Shown: positions 1-8,608, counted from the first letter of the stretch. The stretch is DNA of 20,897 bases from Chara braunii (GCA_003427395.1 BFEA01000463.1:139014-159910), one strand, 5' to 3'. The notes: generated by a model from the letters alone, not told the origin. Made by a program: numbers and translations.

Positions 1-38
<38 letters not shown>
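1..38 (+). repeat. Poly(A) tract
   Basis: The window opens with 38 consecutive A. It may be the 3' tail of a retroposon lying to the left, but that part is outside the window, so this is inference. Confidence 0.6.
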
Positions 39-41
<3 letters not shown>

Positions 42-1054
42 GCCTAAAGAGTCATTGAGCAGGATTGGGCCCCAGGTATGCCGGGCGGCAAAGAGAAAGC
101 GGGGCTAAGGCCAAACGGGTTGAGGACTTAACCCTTGCCCTTGAATAAGTCCTTGGGCGTGTTGGTGCAAAGCAAAGTCGGATATAGCGAACTGCAAAAA
201 TACAAGGTGGCCAAGGAGGCCGCGTAGATTAAAATGAAAAATTTTGGGTATATGTGCGGGGTGGGGGCCCGAAAAGACTAAGGGGTGTGTAGGGAAATGC
301 AAAGGCTGGACAAAGAGAGGCATGCATGATGTACGCGACAACGAAAGTCACGCGTAGGATGGCAGAGGAAGGAAGCAGGCAAAACCCTAGGGAGGCGTAA
401 AGGGACCTTGCGACATGGTCCGCGGGCCCGCGCCGAAGGGTGGCCGCCGCCTCGACAAGGCTTTAGGGATGCTCCGCTTAGTGAATAGATGTGTGGCCCA
501 AGGAGGACGTTTGGCCTACGCATAAAAGAAGAGAGGTTCTCAATAAACTCCCTGGACTGCTTGAGTATTGGAAAGAGCTATTGCATGATAACACTTCAAA
601 GTACCAAGAAAACGCGTTTGGCGAAAAGATTGGCGCGACTACCATCCGGCGGGGTGGACTCAGACTCAAAAAGTTTAACAGGGTACGGCCCTACACCGTT
701 CCGAAGCGGAGTGCCGAGAACACAGCCTCCCGCTAAGGCCGTCCATGTCGGACTCCGAGATCTGAGAAACCCATTCTCGACAAGTGAGTACACAGAGAGA
801 CACCCACTGTGTTCCCTCCGTGCACCAAGTACGAACCCGCCCGAGGCAACGAGGCCGGCGAAACTAGCTGCTCAGCTCTAAAAAGGGCGACCCAAAGATC
901 TGGCCCTACGTGCATTTCTGTCCTTGGAACTTGGCACCGGAGATCTCAGTTCCGAAGTGGGACTCCACCCCCACTTTCCTAAAATCCTTGGCACACCCCT
1001 ACTATGGACTTCTGGCCCCCCTCCCACTCCAAAAACAGGAAGTCGCGCTGGGCA
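39..1054. other. Stretch without a recognisable gene
   Basis: I find no convincing protein family here. Short open frames overlap on both strands and none has recognisable motifs. The only supported item is one copy of a dispersed repeat at 711-782. The stretch may include unrecognisable 5' sequence of the decayed LINE that becomes readable from about 1055. Confidence 0.5.
711..782 (+). repeat. Dispersed repeat, copy A
   Basis: This segment aligns by eye with 11996-12070 in the same orientation. Shared blocks include GAACACAGCC, GGCC followed by GTCC, GACTC.GAGA.CTG and CGACAA. The second copy ends about 35 bp before the retroelement LTR. The family is unknown. Confidence 0.5.
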
Positions 1055-3100
1055 CGTGAGGTTTGGCGTAACAGTGTTAGCAAACGATCTTACGGTAGCT
1101 TGCACCAACACCTCCTCTTCTTTGGAAGAGCTCAGGTTAGTTATAGATGATTACTATTGTTTGTGAGAAGCTTCCATCAATTGGGCCAAGTCTGTATATT
1201 TCCTGCCTTCAATGTTTACCCTGAAAGTGGACTGGGGCAGCTGACTCTGAGAGCTTTTTGGGGGTGCAAGTGTCCCTGTCAGACTGCTCAAAAGTACAAG
1301 ACCACATTCTTGTGGACAAAGTGGTTGCCAAAATCCACTCTTGGGTCAGGAACTCTAGTCTCTCCCTGTTTGGAAGAGCCTTAGTGCTATCATCTGCAGC
1401 CTTTGCTACCCTATGGTTCCCCTTGACAATCCGTTTGCTAGGCCAAGAAGCTTATACGGACACTAAGAGGGCCGCGGCCAGATATTTGTGGAAGCCCACA
1501 GCGAATGGAGATCAAGGATTCATGACAAAAGTGGCTTGGGAAGTAGTTGCCCAGCCGCGCTGGGAAGATCCGAGATCCCAAAATCTGGCCCTTCTAGCCA
1601 AATGGATCATCAAGGCGATGTTTGAAGATCCATCCAAATTATGGATACAAAAAGCTGAATACATTCTTGGGGGAGAATGGGCGCTACAGAACCTGAGAGA
1701 TGTTTGACTGTGTTGTCTATTGCCGTCCTACTGTAGTCTGGCACGATATCATGCATGCATGGCGGAAATTGCGTCCAGTCCAACTGCAGGTGCCAAATAC
1801 AAAGGTAGAAATTGCTAATCAGCGTATTTTTGAAAATCCGAACATTCTCTCTCACACAGGTATGACTTTTTCAGTAGAGCAGGGGAGGGGAAATTTTGGA
1901 CGGGCCTGGATCGAAAATGGAGTGGTACAGGTCAAACACCTGTGGGACAGAGAGAATGAGGATTGGTTCTCTGCAGACGGGTCTCCTTACGCTTGTCAAG
2001 GCTACGTAACGTGTCAGAAAATTTGGAGGCGGTCTTAGCGGCGTTCCCTTCGACCTGGACGTCATGCATGAAGGCAGCAACGAAAAATAGGGAGGACACA
2101 TGGCTGAGATCGGATATGGATGACATCTGCGTCTGGAAAGTATTAGGCCCAGATCTGCAGTCAGGAGTAAAAGTGCAAGAATGGAGACTCGAGCACCCCA
2201 GAGAACTGAAAGGTGCCCTGATGCTGACCCAAGAGAGGACCATTGCGCAATCGTTGGACTTGGAGGAAGTCAGAGGTCTAATCAGTAATAAGAAACCTCT
2301 CCTGCTGGGTGATGCCAGAGGCTTCAGAGTGGAACCCCTGCTGCTGGGATGGCCACCGAGCAGCTCCTCGGGACCAGGCTCCTCTACACCCGTGCTCCAA
2401 TACAAGCCTGGGACGGGGGTGACGTCAATTCTTTCTCAAGTGTCCCGTTCACCGAAGGCACTAGCTTCTTCTAGATTCATGAGACTCAAGGGACAGGGAG
2501 CCCACCAACCGGGATGGATCCCCCAATGGAAGGCTCTGCAGCGCATCCCATCTCAGAAGACTGGAACCCTGCTGTGGCTTCAAATTCCTCCAATCACTTC
2601 AAGTAATCCCCTCATCACAGTGGTTAGCAAATAGAGGGATCAATGTGTCAGTGACATGCAAATGCTGTGAGTGGGGCTGCAGGCACAACTGCCCACTAGC
2701 CGACGAAATCTGGCTCTGGTGAGGACAGCTGTGGAAGGATCTGGTGGGAAATAAATTTGAATGGTCAGACGACTGGATACTGTACGGTTCATTTCCTGCA
2801 CCAGATTTCAACTATACAGATAGTTGGGGCTACGTAGCCCTGGAGTGCAGAGGCGTGATAATGCAAGAAATCTGGCGCACAAGAAATGCGGCTGTATTTA
2901 AAGGTGAAAAGATTAACTCGCTCGCTGCTGCAGCGTGCTTAAATTCGGAAAAACATCCGTCTAATGATAATGGCAAATTGGAAGATGGTTCCAGGAAGAC
3001 AGAGAGGAGATCGACCCTTCTTTCTGAAGACTTGGGCTCATGGCAACCTGATGGGTACAGTAACTATGGAACGCAACTTGGTAATCGCCGAATGGCTTAG
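1055..3100 (+). pseudogene. Decayed LINE (non-LTR retrotransposon) ORF2, 3' part
   Basis: This is the remnant of a LINE reverse transcriptase plus its C-terminal region. At 1071-1100 the frame reads VTVLANDLTVAC, the family's xADDLT catalytic block with the first Asp changed to Asn (codon 1083-1085). INWAKS follows at 1176-1193, and then, after a frame change near 1255, the LSLFGRALVLSSAAF block (about 1350-1395) typical of the post-RT region of plant LINEs. Frames change again near 1700, 2000 and 2600. The last part (about 2620-3100) has a Cys/His cluster, CKCCEWGCRHNC, followed by a stop at the conserved W-W stretch and by IWRTRNAAVF. These motifs lie in the usual zf-RVT order. At least four frame changes and several stops show that it is dead. 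The 5' half, including the endonuclease, is not recognisable. The 3' end may be the microsatellite at 3294-3365. Confidence 0.8.
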
Positions 3101-3293
3101 GCCACCGTAAAAGGGTTGCTGGTTAGAAACATGAGGCAGGCCGCAGCAGAGCCCACAGGACACAGTATTGGTTTGAGTTAATGGCCACATGAGAAGTGAA
3201 AGCAGGGTTGAAAGAATAGGGTTAGGCAGTCAGGAAGATGCTAGCTCTTATCTATTTTTTTCTGAGCTTGAAGTTTATTTGGAAAGTACTAAC

Positions 3294-3313
3294 ATATATA
3301 TATATATATATCG

Positions 3314-3350
<37 letters not shown>

Positions 3351-3365
3351 TAGAGAGAGAGAGAG
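3294..3365. repeat. (TA)n-(GA)n compound microsatellite
   Basis: About 38 bp of TA repeat, interrupted once by TCGA, runs directly into about 34 bp of GA repeat. It lies about 190 bp after the last LINE codon and could be the element's simple-repeat tail. Confidence 0.9.
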
Positions 3366-3899
3366 GGGAAGGGGATGCTCGAGTTTTCCGCTTACAATAG
3401 TAGCCTAAGGTTGCCTTCTGACGTTTTATTGAAAGAGCCAAGAAAGGATCACATCACACATGAATGGACGATTGAACAAGGAAAGCGAGAGCGCCCTGTT
3501 TTACTACACAAGGTATCGACACGAGTTATCTTTCCAGGGTTCTTTCTCCCCCGAGAGCATACTCACATACTACCACAATCTTAGATCTACCTGACCATAA
3601 TTACGGGCCCAACTCAGATGTATCTGACCGCATTTCCGCCCAGAAATAAGGAAAAACGTCCTAAGCTCGTGTGAGGATGCCCTGGAAATGGTTCGTCTAC
3701 TACATGGATTGGTGAGGAGCTTTTCAATTCGGTGGAGAGCATTTCCAATTTGTTGGGGACTGTTTTTTTTTTTGTTTTCTCTTTTTTTTGTCTTTGTTTT
3801 ACAATTGGGGTGTTTTAAATTTTTGATGCCATTCTATCTATTGTCGGGGTGTGATGATGAATCGAAAAGAGGCGGTCTGTCCACTGCTCGCCACATGCA

Positions 3900-3987
3900 G
3901 AAAAGACAAAACAATGGCAGTGCATCTTTCCATGTTCTAGCGGAAGATTCAATGACATTCTCAATTTGCACAGTTAGTGAGTAGTGG
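3900..3987 (+). repeat. Dispersed module, copy 1 (same family as 8422-8503)
   Basis: This aligns with the segment just upstream of the U6 3' half at 8517. Shared blocks are GAAAA.GACAAA, GCATCT, CCATGTTCTAGC, a TTCA element, TTCTCA and TTTGCACA, and both end in an AGTGG. This copy lacks the flanking inverted repeat and the U6 part, so the module is an independent repeat. Confidence 0.6.
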
Positions 3988-4043
3988 AAGAACGCCCTGA
4001 GTCAGCGGGGGATGAAGACAAGAACTCTGAGTCAGACGGCTAT

Positions 4044-4140
4044 GAATAATTTAACAAGTCTGGCTATGTATAACTTCTTTTTTTTTTTTTTTTTTTTTTG
4101 GTATGTATAACATTTAACAAGACTGGCTATGAGTAATTTC
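4044..4140. repeat. Direct duplication flanking a poly(T) run
   Basis: AATTTAACAAGTCTGGCTATG before the T run and CATTTAACAAGACTGGCTATG after it are near-identical and in the same orientation. A T(22) run lies between them. A minus-strand retroposon with a poly(A) tail would leave T runs, but almost nothing else lies between the copies. Confidence 0.6.
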
Positions 4141-4386
4141 ACTAGTCTCTCATGCTCGATAGCACAGTCCTCCACACAAGACCATGTGAAGAAGCACCAC
4201 TACCTCCGAGCCTGTTTTTGTCGACCCTGATTTTCACTGTGCACCAAGTTTTGCTGAGCCTGGGTCCGTTTTGTTTCTTTTCTGGTACCCTTCTGAAAAA
4301 AGGGAAAAAAAAAAACACAGCCAGACTTTCAGACAAGGGCATTTACCAACCACCAAAAAAATAGAAAGAAAACAACAAACACCACT

Positions 4387-4482
4387 GTGGACGCTATACC
4401 AGTTAGATACCGACCCCAGTGGACGCTATACCAGGTAGATACCGACCCCAGTGGACGCTATACCAGGTAGATACCGACCCCC
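4387..4482. repeat. 32-bp tandem repeat, three copies
   Basis: Units start at 4387, 4419 and 4451, each reading GTGGACGCTATACCAGnTAG and then ATACCGACCCC. Copy 1 differs by one base (GTTAG against GGTAG). The units are head to tail without unique spacers, so this is a minisatellite and not a CRISPR array. Confidence 0.9.
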
Positions 4483-4709
4483 AAGTTGTTGTGTGAGTAT
4501 GCCCTGAGTGAGGGCGTTACAGCAGGGGGTGTCAGGTCCACGGAAGTAAAACGAAAAAACAAAATTGAAACTGAACTTAGGGCGGGAAACCACATTCAAA
4601 TTCATACATTCTGCATGTCCTACGCAAAAGTGTCAGCAAATTCTGTTGACTGCCCTATGACTCCCTAGCAGGGCACCAAAACAAAAAACAAAAACAAAAA
4701 GAAAACTTT

Positions 4710-5138
4710 GGGTCTCGCTCCACCACTGTCCTCTATACAGAATTTTGGAGAGTTCGTGTATAGCTGTCAGAGTACCACAAAACGGAGATTTCGTGTATAG
4801 TCTGCGCCGTCACTCCACTTACTATCCGCTATACAGCTCTCCAATTCCTGAGTTCACTACAAAACACCCTAAGAGCACTACAAGACAGCAGTTTGTCGGC
4901 CCAGACTCCAGGCGGACTATCCGATTTCGTGTTCGAACGGCGGCCTCCTTCGACCACCCTTCGAGGAGTATCCGAGTAACGACTTTTGCAGGCTGGGAAC
5001 TAAACACAAATGTAGAGTGCGATCCACGGCCGATTTCTGACAACTATACAACGGAGTTTTCACGTGTATAATGTATAGTTAGCGGAGCAACGCCGAACTA
5101 TACAATTTTGTAAAGTGTATAGTAGTGGAGCGAGACCC
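4710..5138. mobile_element. MITE-like non-autonomous DNA transposon
   Basis: The 429-bp segment is bounded by inverted termini: GGGTCTCGCTCCAC on the left and GTGGAGCGAGACCC on the right, a 14-bp perfect match. Subterminal motifs (CTATACA / TGTATAG) recur in both orientations near both ends. There is no transposase. The 3-bp flanks are TTT and TTA. GGG-type termini with a TWA-like target would suit PIF/Harbinger, but the target duplication is imperfect, so the superfamily is an inference. Confidence 0.7.
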
Positions 5139-5221
5139 TTAATTTCGTGCACGTCTTCTGTTTTTCTTCTTGTTTTCTTTTTGTTTTTCGAACGGGCGCA
5201 CAAGGCCCAACTGCTGGGCCC

Positions 5222-5296
5222 AACTGCCGAGCCTCGGCATACTCCCGAAAAGTTCCGAAAAAAGTGTGAAAACTGCCGAGCCTCCACATACTCCCG
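5222..5296. repeat. 26-bp direct repeat, two copies
   Basis: AACTGCCGAGCCTCnnCATA followed by CTCCCG occurs at 5222-5247 and at 5271-5296, a period of 49 bp. No coding function is seen. Confidence 0.7.
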
Positions 5297-5336
5297 CATA
5301 CTTACATTTTCACCAAGAGTGAGAGAGGTCGTGGTG

Positions 5337-5486
5337 GTTTACAATAGACCCTTTAAATCTACAGCTAATTCTACCATTCGCAGAGGAGCAGGCGCCTTCA
5401 AACTCGCCGTTAAATTCATCCATCGGGCCGTTAAATCTATGAATAATGGTAGAATTAATGGTAGATTTACCCGTGTTCGGATAAAC
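5337..5486. mobile_element. Small foldback (MITE-like) element
   Basis: An imperfect inverted repeat of about 27-45 bp pairs the arm at 5353-5379 (TAAATCTAC....AATTCTACCATT) with 5441-5469. Similarity extends outward to GTTTA at both ends. The centre holds two copies of GCCGTTAAATYYAT. It has no coding capacity, and no clear target-site duplication was found. Confidence 0.55.
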
Positions 5487-5725
5487 GAGAAGAAGAATAC
5501 CGACCCCCCGGTAGCAGCCGAAAAAAGCAGCACCAAAAAAGGAGACAAAAAAAAAAAAAAAAAAACGACGAGAAGGAAAAATGGAGAGAAAAAACGGAGA
5601 AAAAGAGGGGAAATCAGCAGGGTATTCGCAAGGCCATGTCACGGGATCTTACAAATAGACCCCCTCGTTCGAATAGTCCATCAGAACGATGTCCTACGAT
5701 GTCAGACTCAGATATCTTCAGAGGG

Positions 5726-5893
5726 AACGAAGGAAAGGAGAAAGACGAGGAGGAGGAGGAGGACGACGATGACGACAAGGAAGGACTATACTTCTCCCAC
5801 TGTTATGGTCGCATATATAAGCTCCAGTTTTCAGTGGAAAAGAACGAAGAAGAAGAAGAGGAAGAGGAAGACGAAGACGAAGAAGAAGAGCAA
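5726..5893. repeat. Polypurine tract (GAA/GAG/GAC-rich)
   Basis: The + strand is almost all purine with a triplet flavour (GAGGAGGAG, GACGACGAT, GAAGAAGAAGAGG), interrupted around 5785-5840. Open frames across it code only for runs of Glu/Asp or Lys/Arg and I do not regard them as genes. It lies about 180 bp beyond the 3' end of the minus-strand glycosyltransferase gene. Confidence 0.7.
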
Positions 5894-6075
5894 AATGGCT
5901 AAGCAAGGAGGAGGTGGAGTGAACGGAAGAGGAATAGTAAAGTGAAGGTGTGTAGGAAGGATGAGACGGAGGAAAGACTCTGAGGAGGAATAGTCATGAA
6001 ATACTAACAAATGTGCTAAACGAACAAACAAAGCATATCCGAACAAACTTCCTGTTGTCTAGTTGATGGTGTTCG

Positions 6076-7173
6076 TCATCTGATGATGGGGACCACCTCC
6101 GATGACGACAGGTTCCGATGCATGAATCCGAAATCTCTGATGATCTGGTTGTTGGCGAAGTTGAACGCTCGGTCGTGCTGACGCTGGCACTCGTCAAAAT
6201 CCACAGAGTACTTCATGTAGCAAAGCGCGCATCCGCAGAAGTGCATGATGAAAGGTGGGTGGTTTCCATCGTTCCGCCACGTTTCACGCTCCGCCATGTA
6301 CTTGTCCAGATTATCCGCCTCGTCCTTCCAGTACCGGTTGATGTGGTACCTCTCTTCGAGATAGACACGCGGCAGCCATCGATCTTTCTGTGTCATGAGC
6401 ATGTAGATGGCGCTCCCTTGATCGCAGAGATAACCTGGAATCCCCGGCAGAACCTTCTTCACCTTCAAATAGACCTCCGTCTGATTAGGATGGCTATCCC
6501 ATAGGTCAACCATGGTGTCGAAAAACTCCCGAGAGATGTCGTCGTTCCGCACGAACATGACCCCTGTGTTAAGCGATCTGGTATAATGTGGGTCGAAATC
6601 GAGGCTCGGTCCGTCGCCCCACATAACCAGGCTGTAGTCATTGTACTGCTGCCACGGAATTCGAAAGTCCATGTCGAGAATCATAGTGTCGGAATCGATC
6701 CAGATGAACCAATCGTAGCTAGGCTGAGAGCGCATCAGGTGACGGAGAAGAAGGATCTTGTTGCGGAATCGATGGTCGCCTCCCTCGACAAGCAACTCCA
6801 GAGAGAACCATGTGTCCATCCCTGCGCGCCGAGCGTAATCAGCCTTGTTCTTCAACGACTTCATGATGTCGTTATCACCAAGACGCGTTCCACACAACGC
6901 CTGGCTTGCGGAGACCATCAGAACCTTGGGAGTCTTCGAACGAGCAAGGTTGCGTCGCCAACTTGGGGAGACCGACGAAAGGCTTTGCTCCGACCATCGA
7001 GAGGGAGTGACGACGGAGNANGCGTCGTCACCAGAAAGAACGTGGAAGCAGAGAAGATGAACCCCAGCCNATCCAGCGACTACCACCAGCATGATGCGCA
7101 GCATACCGCAAACTTCCTTCCATGACCCTGGCCTCTTCGTCCTCTCCGACCCTGCCGGCCCCCCTCCGTACAT
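6076..7173 (-). CDS. GT34-family glycosyltransferase (galactosyl/xylosyltransferase-like), type II Golgi membrane protein
   Basis: The 365-residue protein has a basic cytosolic tail (1-23), one membrane anchor (about 24-46, LRIMLVVVAG then AGVHLLCF), a stem to about residue 80, and a GT34 catalytic domain. Visible motifs are the nucleotide-sugar/metal site DSD at 160-162 (WFIWIDSDTMILDM), LNTGVMFVRN at 201-210, DQGSAIYML at 251-259, and a C-terminal signature HFCGC.LC (311-318) with RAFNFANNQII at 335-345. The last is close to the equivalent stretch of plant xyloglucan xylosyltransferases and galactomannan galactosyltransferases. Possible N-glycosylation sites are N230 and N354. It would transfer a galactose or xylose from a sugar nucleotide onto a wall or mannan-type polysaccharide in the Golgi; the exact donor and acceptor cannot be told. 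It is shorter than typical land-plant members (about 450 aa), mainly in the stem and in the region between the DQ motif and HFCGC. No introns are visible. Three ambiguous bases fall near residues 35, 51 and 52. Met24 is a possible alternative start. Confidence 0.88.
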   Translation of the reverse strand: MYGGGPAGSERTKRPGSWKEVCGMLRIMLVVVAGXAGVHLLCFHVLSGDDXXSVVTPSRWSEQSLSSVSPSWRRNLARSKTPKVLMVSASQALCGTRLGDNDIMKSLKNKADYARRAGMDTWFSLELLVEGGDHRFRNKILLLRHLMRSQPSYDWFIWIDSDTMILDMDFRIPWQQYNDYSLVMWGDGPSLDFDPHYTRSLNTGVMFVRNDDISREFFDTMVDLWDSHPNQTEVYLKVKKVLPGIPGYLCDQGSAIYMLMTQKDRWLPRVYLEERYHINRYWKDEADNLDKYMAERETWRNDGNHPPFIMHFCGCALCYMKYSVDFDECQRQHDRAFNFANNQIIRDFGFMHRNLSSSEVVPIIR

Positions 7174-7901
7174 TGCTTACACTATCCTTCGGCCCCCCTC
7201 TCCGACGCTGCTTCGTCGGCGTTCCACCGACTGATCACACGATTACCANTGTGTGTGTGTCTGTGTATCGTCGATCAGCAGCGCTCGCCCTCCTTCGCTA
7301 CGCTGNCCTATGCTGCCATATTCCATTCGCTACACTCCCTCGTTACGCTGTCCAACCATGAGAACAACCACATAGCTTTCCTTCTCTCAGCCTTCTCTAC
7401 ATGCTCACTACATTACCTCTATGTGTGCGTGTATGTAGGTGTCTGTGTCTGAGAGAGCGCAAGTGTACGATGGTGCGCGTCTGCGCGATGGACGGAGGTT
7501 ATGTGCGCTCCTGTCCATGAGAAATAGCAAGCGCATGAGCATGGTTGGTGCTTTGGAGACGGCGTGAGGATTGCCGTCCGTTTTCGGAGGATACCACTCG
7601 CGAAGTATACTCCTTTCAAACCCCTCCTCTTTACTGGACCTGCTCACATCAGTCAAACATAAGGACCCCCTGGCGGCCAAAACGAAACCAAACGGAAAAA
7701 AAATTCCCTCGGTGTTGGCGGTCGTTTTCGGCCGCATCGCCACACGGATCCGCCGCATCGCCTGACGGATCACGCGAATCGATAACCAACGAGTACGGAA
7801 AGGGACATACGCAAAAACGAAAACCGGGTGTTGATCAATTACCGTAAGTGCCAAACGACAATACTCCGCCTTGACACACCCGCAAGGGGTCGCCGAGAGT
7901 C
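7174..7901. other. Upstream region of the GT34 gene; no gene seen
   Basis: This is the presumed promoter side of the minus-strand glycosyltransferase gene. It contains a short GT-rich microsatellite (about 7249-7266), ambiguous bases at 7249 and 7306, and pyrimidine-rich DNA. I recognise no TATA box at a persuasive distance and no other gene. Open frames at 7408-7854 lack family motifs. Confidence 0.5.
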
Positions 7902-7909
7902 GGCGGACA

Positions 7910-7946
7910 GTCCTTGGGGACAGCCGTTGAAACTGGAACGATACAG
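7910..7946 (+). pseudogene. U6: U6 snRNA 5' half (plus strand)
   Basis: These 37 nt match plant U6 positions 1-39, through the invariant CTGGAACGATACAG. They include the 5' stem-loop as GTCC-TTGG-GGAC, with two single-base gaps and about four substitutions. At 7947 the match stops abruptly and continues as CAGGTAAAGG. No snRNA upstream sequence element or correctly placed TATA box is seen before it, so a functional gene is unlikely. The 3' half lies downstream at 8517 in the same orientation. Confidence 0.78.
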
Positions 7947-8269
7947 CAGGTAAAGGGTAAATACGCAGGATTGACTGTTGAAGGGGTGCCAGTTCTACCT
8001 CATTCGCCCTGATCGATATCTGGCTTGGTATCCTGCTACGTTGCAGCTTTCAAGTTGCAGTTAAACTGCAACTTGAAAGCTGCGACGTAGCAGGATACCA
8101 AGCCAGATATCGATCAGTGCGAATGACGTAGAACTGGCACCCCTTCAACAGTCAACTGCAACTTGAAAGCTGCAACGTAGCAGGATACCAAGCCAGATAT
8201 CGATCAGGGCGAATGAGGTAGAACTGGCACCCCTTCAATAGTCAATCCTGCGTATTTTCCCTTTACCTG

Positions 8270-8306
8270 CTGTACCGTTCCAATTTTAACGGCTGTCCCC
8301 AAGGAC
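8270..8306 (-). pseudogene. U6: U6 snRNA 5' half (minus strand, in the right palindrome arm)
   Basis: Read on the minus strand from 8306 downward, this is a second copy of the U6 5' segment. It is closer to plant U6 than the left copy, keeping AAAATTGGAACG before GTACAG. It ends at the same ACAG and continues into the same CAGGTAAAGG sequence, so both arms derive from one chimeric source. Confidence 0.78.
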
Positions 8307-8314
8307 TGTCCGCC

Positions 8315-8382
8315 AATTTAAAATTTCAAAAAAATAAAAAATAAAAATAATAAATAATAAATAAATAATAAATAAAAAAACT
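8315..8382. repeat. AT-rich (AAAT)n-like simple repeat
   Basis: An A-rich tract of TAAA/TAAT units separates the palindrome from the hairpin module. It could be a degenerate poly(A) tail. Confidence 0.75.
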
Positions 8383-8401
8383 GGCCCTATACAGGGCCTC
8401 G

Positions 8402-8508
8402 CCACACCACTCTCGAAATGTGAAAACGACAAACATGTGCCGGACGCATCTGGCCATGTTCTAGCCCGAAGTTCATTCTCATTTCGCACATTTTCGAGAG
8501 TGGTGTGG
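8402..8508 (+). repeat. Hairpin-bounded dispersed module, copy 2
   Basis: CCACACCACTCTCGAAATGTG at the left pairs with CACATTTTCGAGAGTGGTGTGG at the right, giving a stem of about 21 bp with one bulge. The enclosed sequence is homologous to 3900-3987. It abuts the U6 3' half. It resembles no snRNA or tRNA that I recognise. Confidence 0.7.
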
Positions 8509-8516
8509 CTATGCCC

Positions 8517-8578
8517 ACAGAGAAAGAAGATTAGCATGGCCCCTGCGCAAGGATGACACGCATACATCGAGAAATGGT

Positions 8579-8608
<30 letters not shown>
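8517..8608 (+). pseudogene. U6: U6 snRNA 3' half with poly(A) tail
   Basis: From ACAGAGAA (8517), after a 4-nt AGAA duplication, the sequence follows plant U6 almost without change to GAGAAATGGTC (8579). It includes AGATTAGCATGGCCCCTGCG and CAAGGATGACACGCA. Instead of the Pol III T-run terminator it continues into about 29 A (to 8608). Poly(A) directly after a U6 3' end is the hallmark of a LINE-mobilised retrocopy. The part 5' of ACAG is missing here and lies about 570 bp upstream at 7910. Confidence 0.9.

Larger units (their letters stand above)
3366..4386. other. Gene-free stretch
   Basis: I see no coding region with family motifs. The stretch holds T-rich DNA around 3763-3825, a dispersed module at 3900-3987, two related copies of a 'TTTAACAAGwCTGGCTATG' segment flanking a T(22) run (about 4040-4140), and two CTGAGTCAG copies near 3998 and 4027. 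Confidence 0.5.
7902..8314. repeat. Large inverted repeat (palindrome) with an extra partial arm
   Basis: The arm at about 7902-8060 is mirrored by 8156-8314, about 159 bp each. The outer ends read GGCGGACAGTCC and GGACTGTCCGCC. Between them, 8064-8155 is a second, partial right arm that contains only the inner half and stops at CAACAGTCAA, before the U6-like part. The arms differ by scattered substitutions, for example GATACAG against GGTACAG. The transcript would fold into a long hairpin. No convincing target-site duplication flanks the structure. Confidence 0.9.

Noticed and set aside
3688-3984. 98-codon frame with a hydrophobic stretch
   Set aside because: The Phe-rich 'membrane' segment is translated from T-runs, and the rest overlaps the dispersed module at 3900-3987.
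4019-4032. AACTCTGAGTC, a match to the U5 snRNA Sm-proximal region
   Set aside because: Only 11 bases match, the flanks do not continue the match, and a related CTGAGTCAG lies close by, so chance or a local repeat is more likely.
4387-4482. Possible CRISPR-like array
   Set aside because: The three 32-bp units are contiguous without unique spacers, and the setting is eukaryotic.
5115-5945. 276-codon open frame on the plus strand
   Set aside because: It runs through a foldback element, an A-run and the polypurine tract, giving Lys/Arg low-complexity protein without family motifs.
6118-7125. Plus-strand frames opposite the GT34 gene
   Set aside because: They are antisense shadows; only the minus strand shows conserved family motifs.
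7950-8520. Treating the U6 insert as a proven spliceosomal intron
   Set aside because: Joining at the GT/AG sites would leave extra bases in the ACAGAGA box, the insert contains a second inverted U6 half, no snRNA promoter is seen, and the 3' end has poly(A). It is kept only as an alternative reading.
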